64,000 bases of DNA, from contig CM052357.1 in assembly GCA_028551475.1 (NCBI GenBank), positions 16,911,931-16,975,930 on the forward strand, in the 5' to 3' direction. How positions within the stretch are numbered: the stretch's first letter is position 1; each line of letters opens with the position of its first letter. The notes beneath the pieces are model-generated. The model had not been told where the DNA came from. It ran no database searches and was given only the letters and a program-made list of their open reading frames with translations. Position numbers and translations under genes: made by a program. This stretch comes from Casuarina equisetifolia. Its lineage: Eukaryota > Streptophyta > Magnoliopsida > Fagales > Casuarinaceae. Below are positions 1 through 11,283 of the stretch, piece after piece.

Positions 1-149
1 TTATTTGTTGTTTTGTTATCACTAAGATGAAAGTTGAGAAACCCTTTTAATGTCAAATAATTTGTTATACGTTATCATATTTATTTGTTTTCATTATGTA
101 TGTGTGTGTCTGTTGCATGATTCATAATAATATATTATGTATGTGTCAT

Positions 150-2250
150 TATAACTTTATGAGAAAATCATATCATCGAATAATCATCCTGGAAAATCAA
201 GGGAGATATAGATGTAGATTTCTTGTGTGTTCAGTGAGATACACATTGTTGTAATTTACAAGAACAGAGGAGACATCCACCACAAGACATGGTTTTTCGA
301 TATCACCGCCAGCGTAGTTGTCAAGATCTTAGAAAATCCTGTCATGTGAAATGGGATTTTCTCATGTTCCAACGATCTTGGGCATATCCGCGGGTTCTAA
401 CTGGATGTTTTCTAGTGCCCCGTTGTGGGCATGGTTGTGTACTACTTTCTTTTTCCGTACATCTGGGTCTAGAACTCCATATGTGCGGGGCCAAACATTT
501 ATTCAACACATTTCAATGTCTTTGACAATCACACAAAATCTTGATGGCCTTGCTTTGATAGTTTTGGTCGTAATACAATTTTTGGCTCTTTTTGGATGTG
601 TTTAAAAGGATTCATTTTGCAAGCAATATTGAAAATGTCGTAAGTATTATCGAATCCTTAGTAGCTCAATTAGTTTTTAGTGGCCTCTGGTCTCCTTTGC
701 CTAGGAGGTCTTACCTTTGACATCCATCCCCTATACTATCATTACCCAACTAAGAAAAAAATTTAATGACCATAAACTTGGAAAACTTAATGTCAATTTG
801 ACAGTGGCTTGTTAACGTGTTTAGTGGAGAAAGACAACTGATTCACGTGTCTTGATTGAAAACAGGAAAAGAAAAAAATTTGAAGTAGCATTTATTTCAT
901 TTGTAGATTTAGAAATAAAATATAAAAGACAATTAAAAAGTTAAATCAATTAAGAAGTTATACATGTGCCCTACGAGTGTAAATTTAAAACTTGAAATAC
1001 CAACAGAATCATTCTATCATCGTTTTTTTCTCCATTTTATATATAGGATGAAGTTTCATATAAAAGAATAAGATTCTTATGGTAAAGTTAAAAATATAAA
1101 TCCACACACAAAATATCACCTAAAAGAGCCCACTTCGAAAAATGTTATTCACATGGGAAACCTTGTACACTATGTCAACCAACTAAATATCATAAATTTT
1201 CAATGTTGAGAACCTTAAAATTTTCCCATAGTTTACAATCTATTATAAAATAATTTCTACATAAAATATTGTAGGATATTTTATATATAAGTAACTAGCT
1301 ATCCTTCTTAAGATATTTTAAGAGAAATTATCTCTCTTTTCTTGCAGGGGCTAATATGATAAAATAATTCAGTGCCTAAAAGTTTGTAACATTGGGATGC
1401 TGGAAAGCAGTGCACCTTCGCAGTTCCAAATGCGTATAATCACAACCAAATCCTAGGAAAACCATGGAATATCGTGTCAAAATACTGATCGGAAGATCGC
1501 CATTATTTAGCTTCCAGTTTCAGTATTCCCAAGCGTAATCCGTGGAAAACTAGGTTCCCAAAATTGTATACGAGAAGAGAGACATCATCGGATCAAAAAT
1601 CTACCATCCAACGCATGTTTTGTATAGGTTTCTCAATTTCCACACCGAAGTCATGCTTTCCTTTTTTAATCTGTGATGACTGACCCATGTTAAAAAGATT
1701 TAGTATTTTCTTTAAAGTTGCTCATAAAGAGAAGAAGATACTCCAACATGTAAGGAAATGTCCGAAGATTGACATTGGAAATATAGAATACTCATCCACA
1801 TCGTTTTCAATAACTAGCGATATTACCGGACTAAGTTTCCCATATCAGACCGGTAACAAGCGATCACATACTTGTATGGGCAATTGGATGGTTTCTTGAT
1901 TCATTCTGTGTATTCCCTGCAAAAATAGACTCTTGCATTTACCAAAAAAATGAAGTCAATGAACATTTGTTTGATGAGTGGGTGAGGGTTTAAAAGCTTC
2001 ATGAAGATAAAGGAGAAAGTATCAATGTTATCCGGGATTGCTTAGCCACGATTTCTTTCATGGTCGGGTAAGTTGCAAGTAATAGAAATAACCTTAAAAA
2101 GTAGAATGCGATTTGGCACAATTACCTATAATCCTCATGGAGATGGATTTCATTAGTAAACGTAGAGTACAAAAGACGTTGAAAATACTCAAATTCTTGT
2201 TCACATTTTACTCCAAAGTTTTATATTTGTTTGCTTCTCTTTGCTAATTC
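150..2250. repeat. Left copy of a dispersed duplicated block
   Basis: Two stretches (about 150-660 and 1,800-2,250) recur in the same order and orientation at about 17,935-18,560 and 18,640-19,185. Shared landmarks include the segment around the ATGGTTTTTC at 288 and the run around TGATTTGGCAC near 2,110. The intervening parts have diverged. No protein is recognised; the short open frames at 289-605 are not conserved in the other copy. I read this as an old duplication of intergenic or promoter sequence. Confidence 0.6.
655..770 (+). mobile_element. Possible SINE fragment (tRNA-like A box, A-rich tail)
   Basis: The stretch starts with TAGCTCAATTAG, close to a pol III A box, and ends in a short A-rich run near 755-765. 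The other copy of the duplicated block carries the same segment at about 18,520-18,612, so the insertion would predate that duplication. The B box is poor, so the call is tentative. Confidence 0.3.
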
Positions 2251-2620
2251 ATGGCGGGAGAGGAGGCATCTCCGTGAAGAAAGGTCGACTTTTAGACGTA
2301 AATGGAGATGCAATCCTCAAGTAGTTCTTTGGAACTGATGTGACTGACAGAGGACTGTTAAAAGCAAAGGTTTGGCTGCAGAGAACATCGTTTTAAGAGA
2401 TACATTGAGAGCATCACCGATTGGGCTCGGAAGTCAAAAGAAAGTAGCTGCGTTTGCAGGAAAGCAAGATGATGTCTTTATATGATCTTAAATAGGGAAG
2501 CTAACAAAAAGATGAAATTTCTTGTCAATCTTTCGTGAGGCAACGAAGTTGAGGAGTTGGAAAGCAAAATGCGAAGCATCGGAGCCAACGTTGTCGGCTT
2601 AACAGCCTAGGGGGGGCGGG
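2240..2620 (+). other. Unidentified coding-like debris
   Basis: Base composition rises towards that of coding DNA. Short plus-strand stretches look protein-like, for example a frame reading NEVEELESKMRSIGANVVG just before a TAG near 2,610. They are in pieces and I could not assign a family. It may be a remnant of a gene whose upstream flank is the duplicated block. The rest of 2,620-3,216 is AT-rich with nothing recognisable. Confidence 0.2.
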
Positions 2621-3216
2621 TTGACGCGGAAGTTGGGAGGCTCGCATTTTCTGACCCAATTGGGTTGATGCTCACCCTTTCTTTTAGGATCACGTAAATC
2701 GACCCCTTTTCGGTATTGCAACACCTGCCGATTGGATTTTACTATTTTATATTCAATAATTCAGTTAAGAATTTGTCATGAATGATTATTGATGTTTTAA
2801 TTTAACATTTTTCTTATATGTTTAGGCGTTGTTATTTGCCTAATAGTTCAATAAGAGTTACTAAGAAATCCCATTCCCCTCAAGGTATTGCAACATATGC
2901 AAGATAATTGGATTTTCATTCTTACATCCAATTATTACACCAAAATTTTTATCAAAAATAATTATGCATATTTTATTTTAATATATTTTTTATATATATA
3001 TTTTGGTATCCTTCATCACTAGTTTGGTAGTTCAATTGGAACTATCAAAAAATCTCCACAATTTGAAACTAAAATATTGAGCCCTAGTGGAACTAATACA
3101 TACGTTCAAGATGGTGCCTTCCTTTTAGCTACTTTAAAGGACAAAGTTCAACCTTACTCAAGTCAATAAAAGCACTCAAAATGTAAGCAAGATAAGGATT
3201 CACTCATCATCCCATA

Positions 3217-3461
3217 TGTTGGAGTGTTAAAATATCCAATCCTACATTGGGTAAGGTGACAGGAGAGCCTGGTCTTATAAGTTTCCGCTGACAACCCACT
3301 ATTGTACAGTTCTATGTTTTAGTTGGGCCATTTAGTTTCTAATATGATATCAAAGCCGGCTCTATGTCCTGCCTACCTTGGTGTGGTTCCTCTAGACTGG
3401 TCCCACCTCTCACTGCACCCAACGTGAGACTACGGTGGAGTGTTGGAGTGTTAAAATATCT
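3217..3461 (+). mobile_element. TRIM-like miniature LTR element
   Basis: The 21-bp segment starting TGTTGGAGTGTTAAAATATC occurs at about 3,217 and again at about 3,441. Between them, at about 3,341-3,357, lies ATGATATCAAAGCCGGCTC, which resembles the initiator-Met tRNA primer binding site (TGGTATCAGAGC) used by many plant LTR elements. An LTR of about 125 bp, a primer site and a very short interior fit a terminal-repeat retrotransposon in miniature. The right repeat is short. It abuts the last recognisable codons of the aldo-keto reductase pseudogene. It is an old non-coding fossil. Confidence 0.5.
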
Positions 3462-3465
3462 TGAT

Positions 3466-3843
3466 CATCCAGGTTCAGAGAAAAGCGTCCCATGTTCTCC
3501 TTCATCCTGTCTTGATTGAAGCTCTTGACGACACACTTGATCCTTTCGATATTCCCCATTTCAGAGCAACCTTCACAGTTTCTTGCAAACTTTGAGACAA
3601 TCTTTTATAAATAAGATATTAAGAAGATGTAGGCGAGTGGGGAGTATGAGACTTGTCGTCTGCCTGAATCAGTGTTGCATGGTGTTTGAGTGCGATGGAT
3701 TGGGTGAATGGCTTATCAACCATAGCAGTTGATCCCCATGAATTTCCTGGTCCGCCGATCAACGAATAGGCACTAACATGGATCTGATGGTCCGAATAAG
3801 TCTCTTGGAGCTTCCTTTGCCTCCACATTGGATGCATCTCCAC
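3466..3843 (-). pseudogene. Aldo-keto reductase pseudogene, 3' part
   Basis: Read leftwards from an intact-looking acceptor (AATAG before GTGGAGATG at 3,843), the frame gives VEMHPMWRQRKLQE, then HVSAYSLIGGPGNSWGS. This is the strand and loop region of plant AKR4-type reductases (methylecgonone, codeinone and 6'-deoxychalcone synthase relatives, D-galacturonate reductase-like). Further left, in other frames, come VALKWGISKGSS and FNQDRMKEN, which match the family's C-terminal NADP-binding segment. Frames shift at least twice and the normal C-terminal tail is missing, its place taken by the TRIM-like element. The 5' exons are at 16,506-17,130. The family reduces carbonyls with NADPH in the cytosol; this copy cannot make the enzyme. 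Confidence 0.75.
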
Positions 3844-4100
3844 CTATTCCAAAGAGTTTAGTTGTTCCAGCAACTACTTTAAAATTATCTCAAATGAATA
3901 ATTTCAACATGGTTTAATGTACCCATGGAAGACAGAAGAAAATAATTAATTAGTTTCTGTTAATAGGTTCATTCTCACTTTAAAAACCAGCTCTTAAAAT
4001 GGAGGAACATATTCACATTTAACTACTCTAGAAAACAAAAAGTAATGGAAACGAAAACAGGAGCAAGAGTGTTGGAGAGCCACCATCTGACGGCTAGAGT

Positions 4101-4493
4101 GTTACGTGTTTCCTCCATCTGATAACTGGACAAAGGATGGTGATGGTTGATAGAGGAGCTCACGGTTGAAAATGTATAAGTAGGTTCGCATAGTATGTGC
4201 ATTTAAGTGGTAACGGTGTGGTGATGGGTAGTAATGGTACCCATACTCGTCTTTTGTAGGATTTTGGTAATCTACCTTTGAGCCCCTGTCCATGTAGGTA
4301 GAAAGGACAATGTATCACAAATAGAGAAAAAAGAGGCAAGACATAACCCAATTCACTTGTATTGGGGTTATCCCCTTTTTAGAAGTAATCTGGCTCTTTG
4401 AAATCTTTCCGACACCATAGGTAAGAAAATTCAATACAACCCCTAGTTTTACAAGGATTACCTCAAACCCAAGTCAGTGAAAAGATCTTTAAA
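4101..4493 (+). repeat. Left LTR of the chromovirus
   Basis: It begins TGTTACGTG and aligns along its length with 15,241-15,632, for example at GCATTTAAGTG, the CCCAATTCACTTGTATTG segment and the final GTGAAAAGA. It is followed by GGTATTGGAGAC, a diverged Met-tRNA primer site. Confidence 0.8.
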
Positions 4494-4516
4494 AGGTATT
4501 GGAGACAACATTGGCT

Positions 4517-6580
4517 ATGGCTGACCAAAGCCAAGGCCTTCTCACAAACGAACTCAACTATCGATTATTAGAGATTCTAGAAGTCATGCAGCAAAAGTTT
4601 GTTGATGTCCATTTATAAATGCAGAAGCGTTTTGCCAAGATTCAAGCATAGGTGGAAGCTAAGCTTTTGGACCACCAAAAAGAGACCGGTGAATTCACTA
4701 GTGGCAAGGGAAACATTGACAAGGAGGTCCACAATTTGCTTGGGGCAGGTCCACCATCACTGTATAACCATATTGTTAAGTTTGAATTCCCACGGTTTGT
4801 AAATTAGTGGTTTGCAAGCATTAGTGATTCGGATGACTAGGTTAGTTGTGCCACTCAATTCTTTAAGTGTCAATGAACCCCGAAAGTGGTAAAGGTGCAG
4901 ATCGCAACATGGAACTTGGAGGGGGATGCCCACTTATGTTGTCAATTCCTCAAGAAGTAAAGCCCGACAATCAATCTAACATGGGACGAACTCATGGAGG
5001 CTTTTAACAACAAATATAAGCCGTCTCACTTTTGTAACTTTTGCAAGGACTAAACTAAGTTGCAACAGATAGGGTCAATGGACCAATATCACTCAGAATA
5101 CACTTGGCTATTCATGAAATTTGGCCCCCTCACAACTGCACATCAAGTTAGAGGGTTCATTAATAGGTTAAAGGAATATATTTACATTGAAGTCCAAGCT
5201 AAATGATGCATATCTTTCTTTGATGCTTTTGGTTTAGCTTAGTTGTATGAGTCTAAGGGCCCACACAAATTAGCAACTATAGCACCAACCAAAAAGGCTT
5301 AAGAAAAGGTAAAAAGTGTTGCCGAGACAAAAACAGTCATAATAAAAAAGTTGTCACCTAGTGAATTAATGGAGCATTGCAAAAGAGGCCTATGTTTCAA
5401 CTATGACAACAAATACACCTTTGGCCATAAATGCAAAGGGATGTTTCTCTCGTAAATGCTGGACAATGGGAAGGATTAGCAAGAAGGGGTACTAATGATG
5501 GAGAGCACAAGCAAAGTCCCAAAGATCTCCATTGATGCCATCACACTTGGCTATTCATGAAATTTGACCCCCTCACAACTACACATCAAGTTAGAGGGTT
5601 CATTAGTAGGTTAAAGGAACATATTTACATTGAAGTCCAAGCTAAATGGTGCATATCCTTCTTTGATGCTTTTGGTTTAGCTTAGTTGTATGAGTCTAAG
5701 GGCCCACACAAGTTAGCAACCATAGCACCAACCAAAAAGGTTTAAGAAAAGGCAAAAAGTGCTGCCAAGACAAAAACAATCACAATAAAAAAGTTGTCAC
5801 CTAGTGAATTAATGGAGCACTACAAAAGAGGCCTATGTTTCAATTATGACAACAAATACACCTTTGGCCATAAATGCAAAGGGATGTTTCTCTCGTAAAT
5901 GCTGGAAAGTGGGAAGGATTAGCAAGAAAAGGTACTAATGATGGAGAGCACAAGCAAAGTCCCAAAGATCTCCATTAATGCCATCACACTTGGCTATTCA
6001 TGAAATTTGGTCCCCTTACAACTACACATCAAGTTAGAGGGTTCATTAGTAGGTTAAAGGAATATATTTACATTAAAGTCCAAGATAAATGATGCATATC
6101 TTTTTTTTTATGCTTTTGGTTTAGCTTAGTTGTATGAGTCTAAGGGCCCACACAAGTTAGCAACCATAGCACCAACCAAAAAGGTTTAAGAAAAGGCAAA
6201 AGTGCTACCGAGACAAAAACAGTCACAATAAAAAAGTTATCACCTAGTAAATTAATGGAGCACTACAAAAAAGGCCTATGTTTCAACTATGACAACAAAT
6301 ACACCCTTGGCCATAAATGCAAAGGGATGTTTCTCTCATAGATGTTGGATAGTGGGAAGGATTAGCAAGAAAAGGTACTAATGATGGAGAGCACAAGCAA
6401 AGTCCTAAAGATCTCCATTGATGCCATCTCATGGTCTAATGCACCACAAACCTTGTGGGTTAGTAGAAGCCTCATGGATTACAAGCATGATGTTAGTATC
6501 ATAATTGACTCATGTAATTCACACATCTTTTTGCATTTAGGGTTGGCCAAAAAAATTGACTTAGTGTTGGATTAAGATAG
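4517..6580 (+). other. Chromovirus gag zone (fossil)
   Basis: Short frames read MADQSQG near 4,519, then retroviral-type gag text, then a zinc-knuckle remnant with the GHKCKG motif near 5,425-5,440. This would be the capsid and nucleocapsid region. The second half is enlarged by the 443-bp tandem array. The zone is broken. Confidence 0.7.
5101..6425 (+). repeat. Tandem triplication of 443 bp within the chromovirus gag zone
   Basis: The segment starting CACTTGGCTATTCATG occurs at 5,101, 5,544 and 5,987, giving exactly equal spacing of 443 bp. Each unit ends with the zinc-knuckle remnant and the ATGGAGAGCACAAGC segment. The units are highly alike, clearly more so than the two LTRs of the host element, so the array probably arose after insertion. 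Confidence 0.9.
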
Positions 6581-7399
6581 AAGGTTTAAGGTATAAGTGG
6601 CTAATAGCAAAAAAATTCAAAGTGCGAGTTCCTACTAGAAAGTGTAGCTACTCATGCAAAAAGAGAGGTTGGAAATTGAGCTTTACTTGTTAGCCCTATA
6701 AGGTTTCGATTTGGTCCTCGATATCCAATTGTTATGCAAATTGGATAATATTTCAATGAACTTTGAAAACTATGTATGTCCTTTCACCTAGGTGGGATAA
6801 ATATTGATTACAAGGGGTTGGCTCCCCAAAAGATAAGCTACTAAGTAGCTAGAAAATAAGGAAGGAATTGATAAAAATAAATTTTTGAAAAAAAAAAAGA
6901 AAAGAAAAAGAAATAAGTGGTGGTCTTGCACATCTGGATGGCCCATGTAAGGGTAGAGGATGTGAAAGGCCCAAAAGGACCCATGACACATGCATTTGTT
7001 AGCATTTCTAACGTGGGAAAAGCCATGTGTGAAGGGGTTGTCATGCAAGGAGGCAACAAAACAAAATCAATTATGGGAAGGGAATTTGAGGTATTTTAAG
7101 GTGCTTTTACTCACCTCATTTCTAAGTATACTATAGTTTTTTCCAAACCAAAAGGTCTACCCCTATGGCATGCATAAGGGCATGCATAAGAGCATGCCAT
7201 TCCTTTGATGCCTAAAGCCCAAGTTGTAGCAACCCAAAGCTATTGATACTTGTTTTTATCAAAAATTAGAAATCAAATGCATAACTAAAGAGTTATTAAG
7301 CAATGGCATAGTTTGACAAAGTAGCAACACATTTGCATCCCTGGTGGTTTTGATGAGAAAGTTTGATGGTTTTTTATGTCTCTATATTGACAACAAGAA

Positions 7400-8250
7400 T
7401 TAAACAAACTCATAGGAGATTGGTTTATAATACCAACTATTGATGAATTGCTCGATAAGTTGAAAGGAGCCAAAGTGTTCTCAAAACTGGACTTAAAGGC
7501 CAATTCTCACAAAATTCGTGTTTAGGATGTGGATGTGGCTAAGACTACATTCCAAACACCACATAGGCATTATAAATTTCTTATGATGCCCTTCAGGCTC
7601 ACAAATGCTCCATTAACATTTCAAAGGGTGATGAATGCCATCTTTAGTGAATATCTTCAGAAATTTGGTTCTTTCATGTGAAGCATGTAAAGGTTATGCT
7701 AGAAATCTTGCAAAAACATTCTTTGTTCATAAAGAAAGAGAAGTCTCTTTAGGCAAACAAAAATTTGGTTCCTAAGGCACATTATTAATTGTAATGGGAT
7801 TTCCATGGATGGAAGGTAAATGGCATACTAAAGTGCCAAAACCAAGTTCAGTGAAAGTTTGATGTGGTTTTTTTAGGGTTGGTGAGATACTATCATTGTT
7901 TTGTTTGGGATTTTTGGAAAGTAGCTCAGTTGTTAATCAAATTAGTAAGAAAATGAAAGTTTAAATGGGAAGAAGTAGCTAAATGGGCATTCCAACAACT
8001 CAAAGGCACCTTATTTGAAGCTCTCATGCTAATTCCTCTTGATTTTACATAAGATTTTATGGTTGAATATAATGCTTCGAGAGTGAGGGTTAGGTTAGTC
8101 TTGTCCCAAAACAAAAGGCTAATGTGAACTTGGGGACATTATCTCCTAAGGCAAAGATTTATTGTTAAGATTGATCAACAAAGCTTATAGCATCTTTGGA
8201 GTTAAAAAATTTCTATCTTTGCTTAATAGCACTAGCTAGTATGATTGATG
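7400..8250 (+). other. Chromovirus reverse transcriptase and RNase H remnants
   Basis: Around 7,455-7,680 the plus strand reads FSKLDLKANSHKIRV and FLMMPFRLTNAPLTFQRVMN, the palm-domain signature of Ty3/gypsy reverse transcriptase. Weaker RNase H-like text follows to about 8,250. It is a broken fossil. Confidence 0.75.
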
Positions 8251-8599
8251 GGCTATGATTTTAAAATCAAATACTAGGCAAGGCTTGTTAATAAAATGGC
8301 TAATGTTATGTCTTGTAGAAATAAATAAAATCACACAATGATAATGAAGGATAGCAGGCAAAAGACTAGGTGGGGAATTTAAAAGTCCAAGCAATGTCAC
8401 ATCCTATACCATATGGCTAGACTTGATTAAAGAGGAGAACATGATGAATCCAACATTGCAAAGGTTGATTATAATAGTTCAAGGTGGAAAAGCACTTAGA
8501 CCATGGCTCTATGAGGAAGGGGTTCTATATTTCAAGGGGGGAATTTATCTAGAAGAGCATTCCCAATTAATTTTGGTATTAATTTGAGAATTCCATGAA

Positions 8600-9300
8600 G
8601 GCTTTCACAAGACCTTTTAGAGAATAAAGTCAATCTATTACAAAAAAACACCTTTGAGAAGACATGTTGGATCTAGTAAGAAGTTTTTTAGTTTGTCAGA
8701 AGCATAAGTGGTAGAATGACACCCCATTGGGTTTGTTGGAGCCTTTGCCCATTTTGGAAGCCATCTAGGAAAAGGTATCAATGGATTTCCTCAATGGGTT
8801 ACCCAAGTCCAAAGGGAAAATGTCCATGTTAGTAGTAGTTGACTTTCTAAATTTGCATGGTTTTTACCAATTGCTTACCCATATTTGGTAGAAAACCATG
8901 GCTCAATTGTTCGATGATTAATTGTTCCAACTTTTTAGTTTCCCCAAGGTAAATTTTGGAGAGAACTCTTTCACCTACAAGACACAAAGTTTCAATTTTC
9001 TTCATCTTACCACCCCTAGATAAACAGATAAACTAAAGTAACAAACCACACTTTGGAAATTTTTATGCGGTGTTTTTGCTCAAAGAGACCTAGCAGGTAG
9101 GCACGGTGGGTTCCTTGAATTGAATACTACCATAACACCAATGTACACAACTCACTCCTTAAAACCCCATATCAAGTTGTCTAGGGTAGGGCACTCTTAT
9201 CCTTATTAACTATGTTCATGGAAGAGCTAAAGAACTTGTAATGGAAAGATAGTTTAAAAGCGAAGATGCTATAATTAGGGAGCTTAGAAAGCAATTGCAA
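8600..9300 (+). other. Chromovirus integrase remnant
   Basis: Text such as CQKHKW and LEPLPI, found in the zinc-binding and start-of-core parts of gypsy integrases, can be seen around 8,690-8,760, with later core fragments to about 9,250. The placement between RNase H and the chromodomain fits the gypsy order. Broken. Confidence 0.6.
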
Positions 9301-9555
9301 TTCCCACAAAATTGCTAGAAGCTCTTTGTAGACTGACATTGGATTAAGCTGAAGTTAGAAAAGGGAGACATGGTTTTCTTTCATCTGAGGCCTCACAAAC
9401 AAACTCCTTGTCTCATAATTGGAAAGTCAAGCTCATCCTTTGTTTCTTTGGTCCTTACAAAGTCATTGAGATGGGCATGACTACCTACATGCTTAAAATT
9501 GCACCCTATTTTTCATGTATCCTAACTTAAAAGGGTAATTGATCCTAATGCACAA

Positions 9556-9807
9556 GTGGAGTTTGAGTTGCCATTATTCTTGGAAGAAGAAGATGTGATG
9601 CCTATTGAACTAGAAGCCATGGTACACCTGGTTGTAGGAAAAAGGAAACATAAGTTACTGGTGAAATGGAGCAATTTCAATGTAGAGGAGGCCACATGGG
9701 AGACAGAGAAAAGGTTTAAGCATTGCCTCCTTAACTTTAGCCTTAATAATAAGGTTCTTATTGATAACTCTATTTTTATAGAGTTATTTTACCTATTTTT
9801 TAGGTAA
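9556..9807 (+). other. Chromodomain segment at the end of the chromovirus pol
   Basis: The frame contains HKLLVKWSNFNVEEATWE, the conserved core of retroelement chromodomains, preceded by the usual IDPNAQVEFELP-type linker. In this lineage the chromodomain steers integration towards chromatin marks. It supports the chromovirus assignment. Confidence 0.85.
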
Positions 9808-9928
9808 TAAATAATACAATGCTTATGGGAAAATATTTGAACTCCTCTTATTTATTTGAATTTGTCTTGTTTTTGTAGTACAAGGAGGTAAGGAGAAAAG
9901 GGATGAACATGAAGAACCTGATGCTTAT

Positions 9929-10934
9929 TGTGTGGCAAAATTATAATATCAAGATTAAGAGAGTCAAGATGGGCTTGGGCTTTGGATGATTGTTATTAGA
10001 TTTTCTATTGTTGTTGGGTTTTCTAAATAAATAAAAAACCCAGTCATGTTAGGAATTCAAGTCTCAATTAATTTAGGAGTTTAAAACTCAATTATTTTAG
10101 GTTTCTAAAACCCAATTCTACTAGGATAGGAGATAGGTCTAAACCTAAACCCTATTTAAGAGAAGAGAAGAGGCAAAAGAAGAGGAGAGGAGGAAATTGA
10201 GCACAACTCAAGAAAGAGGCCAAGAATTCAAGGTTTTCTTGAAGAGAAGACAAAAAGGGTGACAAATTTCTTGTTCTTGGATTCAAGATGCCTTCTTTAT
10301 TTCTTATTACCATTCTTCCTCATTATTTCTTTATGTTTTAGTTTATTTTTATTAGAGCTACGATGTAACCTAATTATGATGGTATGAATCTTATGATTAT
10401 TATGTTTTGCAAGATATTTTATTTATGTGAAGTTACATATTACGGAGTTTAATGCTTTTAGGTGATTAGCTACCACTTAGATGAGTTGATTTGTATGTTA
10501 AAGACCGATAGGAAATAGCATGCAGTTGCTTATTGTAATATGTAACCATAGATTAAATATGGATAGACATATACCATATTGTTTGTGTGGCTTTCGGTGT
10601 AAACTGGGAATATTCATAGATCCTAATGCATTTGGTTTGTTTCAATTCACATATAGAGATATAGTGAATTGATAAACTAAGTAGGTTTGCTATACCTAGA
10701 CATAGGATAGTAAATAAATTAGGAAATTCCACCATCACATAGATATTATCTCTCTTGCAAGCATAAATAATCAATATTAATATCTAGTAATTATGGTGAA
10801 GTCATATGCTCTAGGAGTTATTCACCGTTAGTAATTAGTTGGTCTAGTAATCACCAATCTCTGTGAGACGATATCTTTCTTATCATTATATTACTTGTTC
10901 GACATGTTCACTTGCATTTAGATTTCACCGAACA
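9929..10934 (+). repeat. 5' LTR of the Athila-type element
   Basis: It starts TGTGTGGCAAAA directly after the CTTAT target copy and ends in ACCGAACA. A TATA-like CCTATTTAAGAG lies at about 10,149-10,160, followed by a purine-rich leader, as expected for U3 and R. From 10,258 onward it matches the 3' LTR closely. Confidence 0.85.
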
Positions 10935-10940
10935 AGTTTT

Positions 10941-10958
10941 TGGCGTCGTTGCTGGGGA
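10941..10958 (+). other. Primer binding site of the Athila-type element
   Basis: TGGCGTCGTTGCTGGGGA lies six bases inside the 5' LTR. It matches the TGGCGCCGTTGCCGGGGA consensus seen just inside the LTR of Athila/Tat-lineage elements, with two differences. Confidence 0.85.
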
Positions 10959-11039
10959 TTGGTTGTTTTACTGCTAATTAATATTAATATCGAATAATTT
11001 CTAGGTTTAATCTAGCTTTTATTTTCTTTTAAGAAAAAA

Positions 11040-11165
11040 TCGTTTTTTTTTATTCTTGAAAAAAAAATAGTTTCTTTTAATTCTTGAAAAACAAAAAAAT
11101 AGTTTCTTTTAATTCTTGAAAAACAAAAAAATTGTTTCTTTTAATTCTTGAAAAAAAATCATTTT
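11040..11165 (+). repeat. A/T-rich minisatellite in the element leader
   Basis: About three to four units of roughly 35-38 bp, each with TTTCTTTTAATTCTTGAAAA followed by an A run. They lie between the primer site and the gag start codon. Slippage at the homopolymer runs explains the length differences. Confidence 0.75.
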
Positions 11166-11283
11166 TCTTAAGTTGTCAAAAAAAAATTATTTTTGTTTTA
11201 TTTTTATTTTGCTTCATTATTTTTATTTTGAAAAAAAAAAGTTCCTTGTTAAGTTGTTATTGTTGAAAGATTAAGAAACAAGG

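Noticed and set aside
3212-3237. Possible Cassandra-type TRIM with a 5S-like promoter
   Set aside because: No 5S rRNA internal promoter sequence is visible between the repeats.
6788-7099. Frames on both strands around a poly-A tract
   Set aside because: Within the chromovirus fossil; composition is driven by the homopolymer and they do not match any retroelement domain.
10553-10774. Nearly identical 73-codon minus-strand frames at 10,553-10,774 and 14,760-14,981
   Set aside because: They are the same LTR sequence read backwards; their similarity reflects the LTR pair, not a conserved gene.
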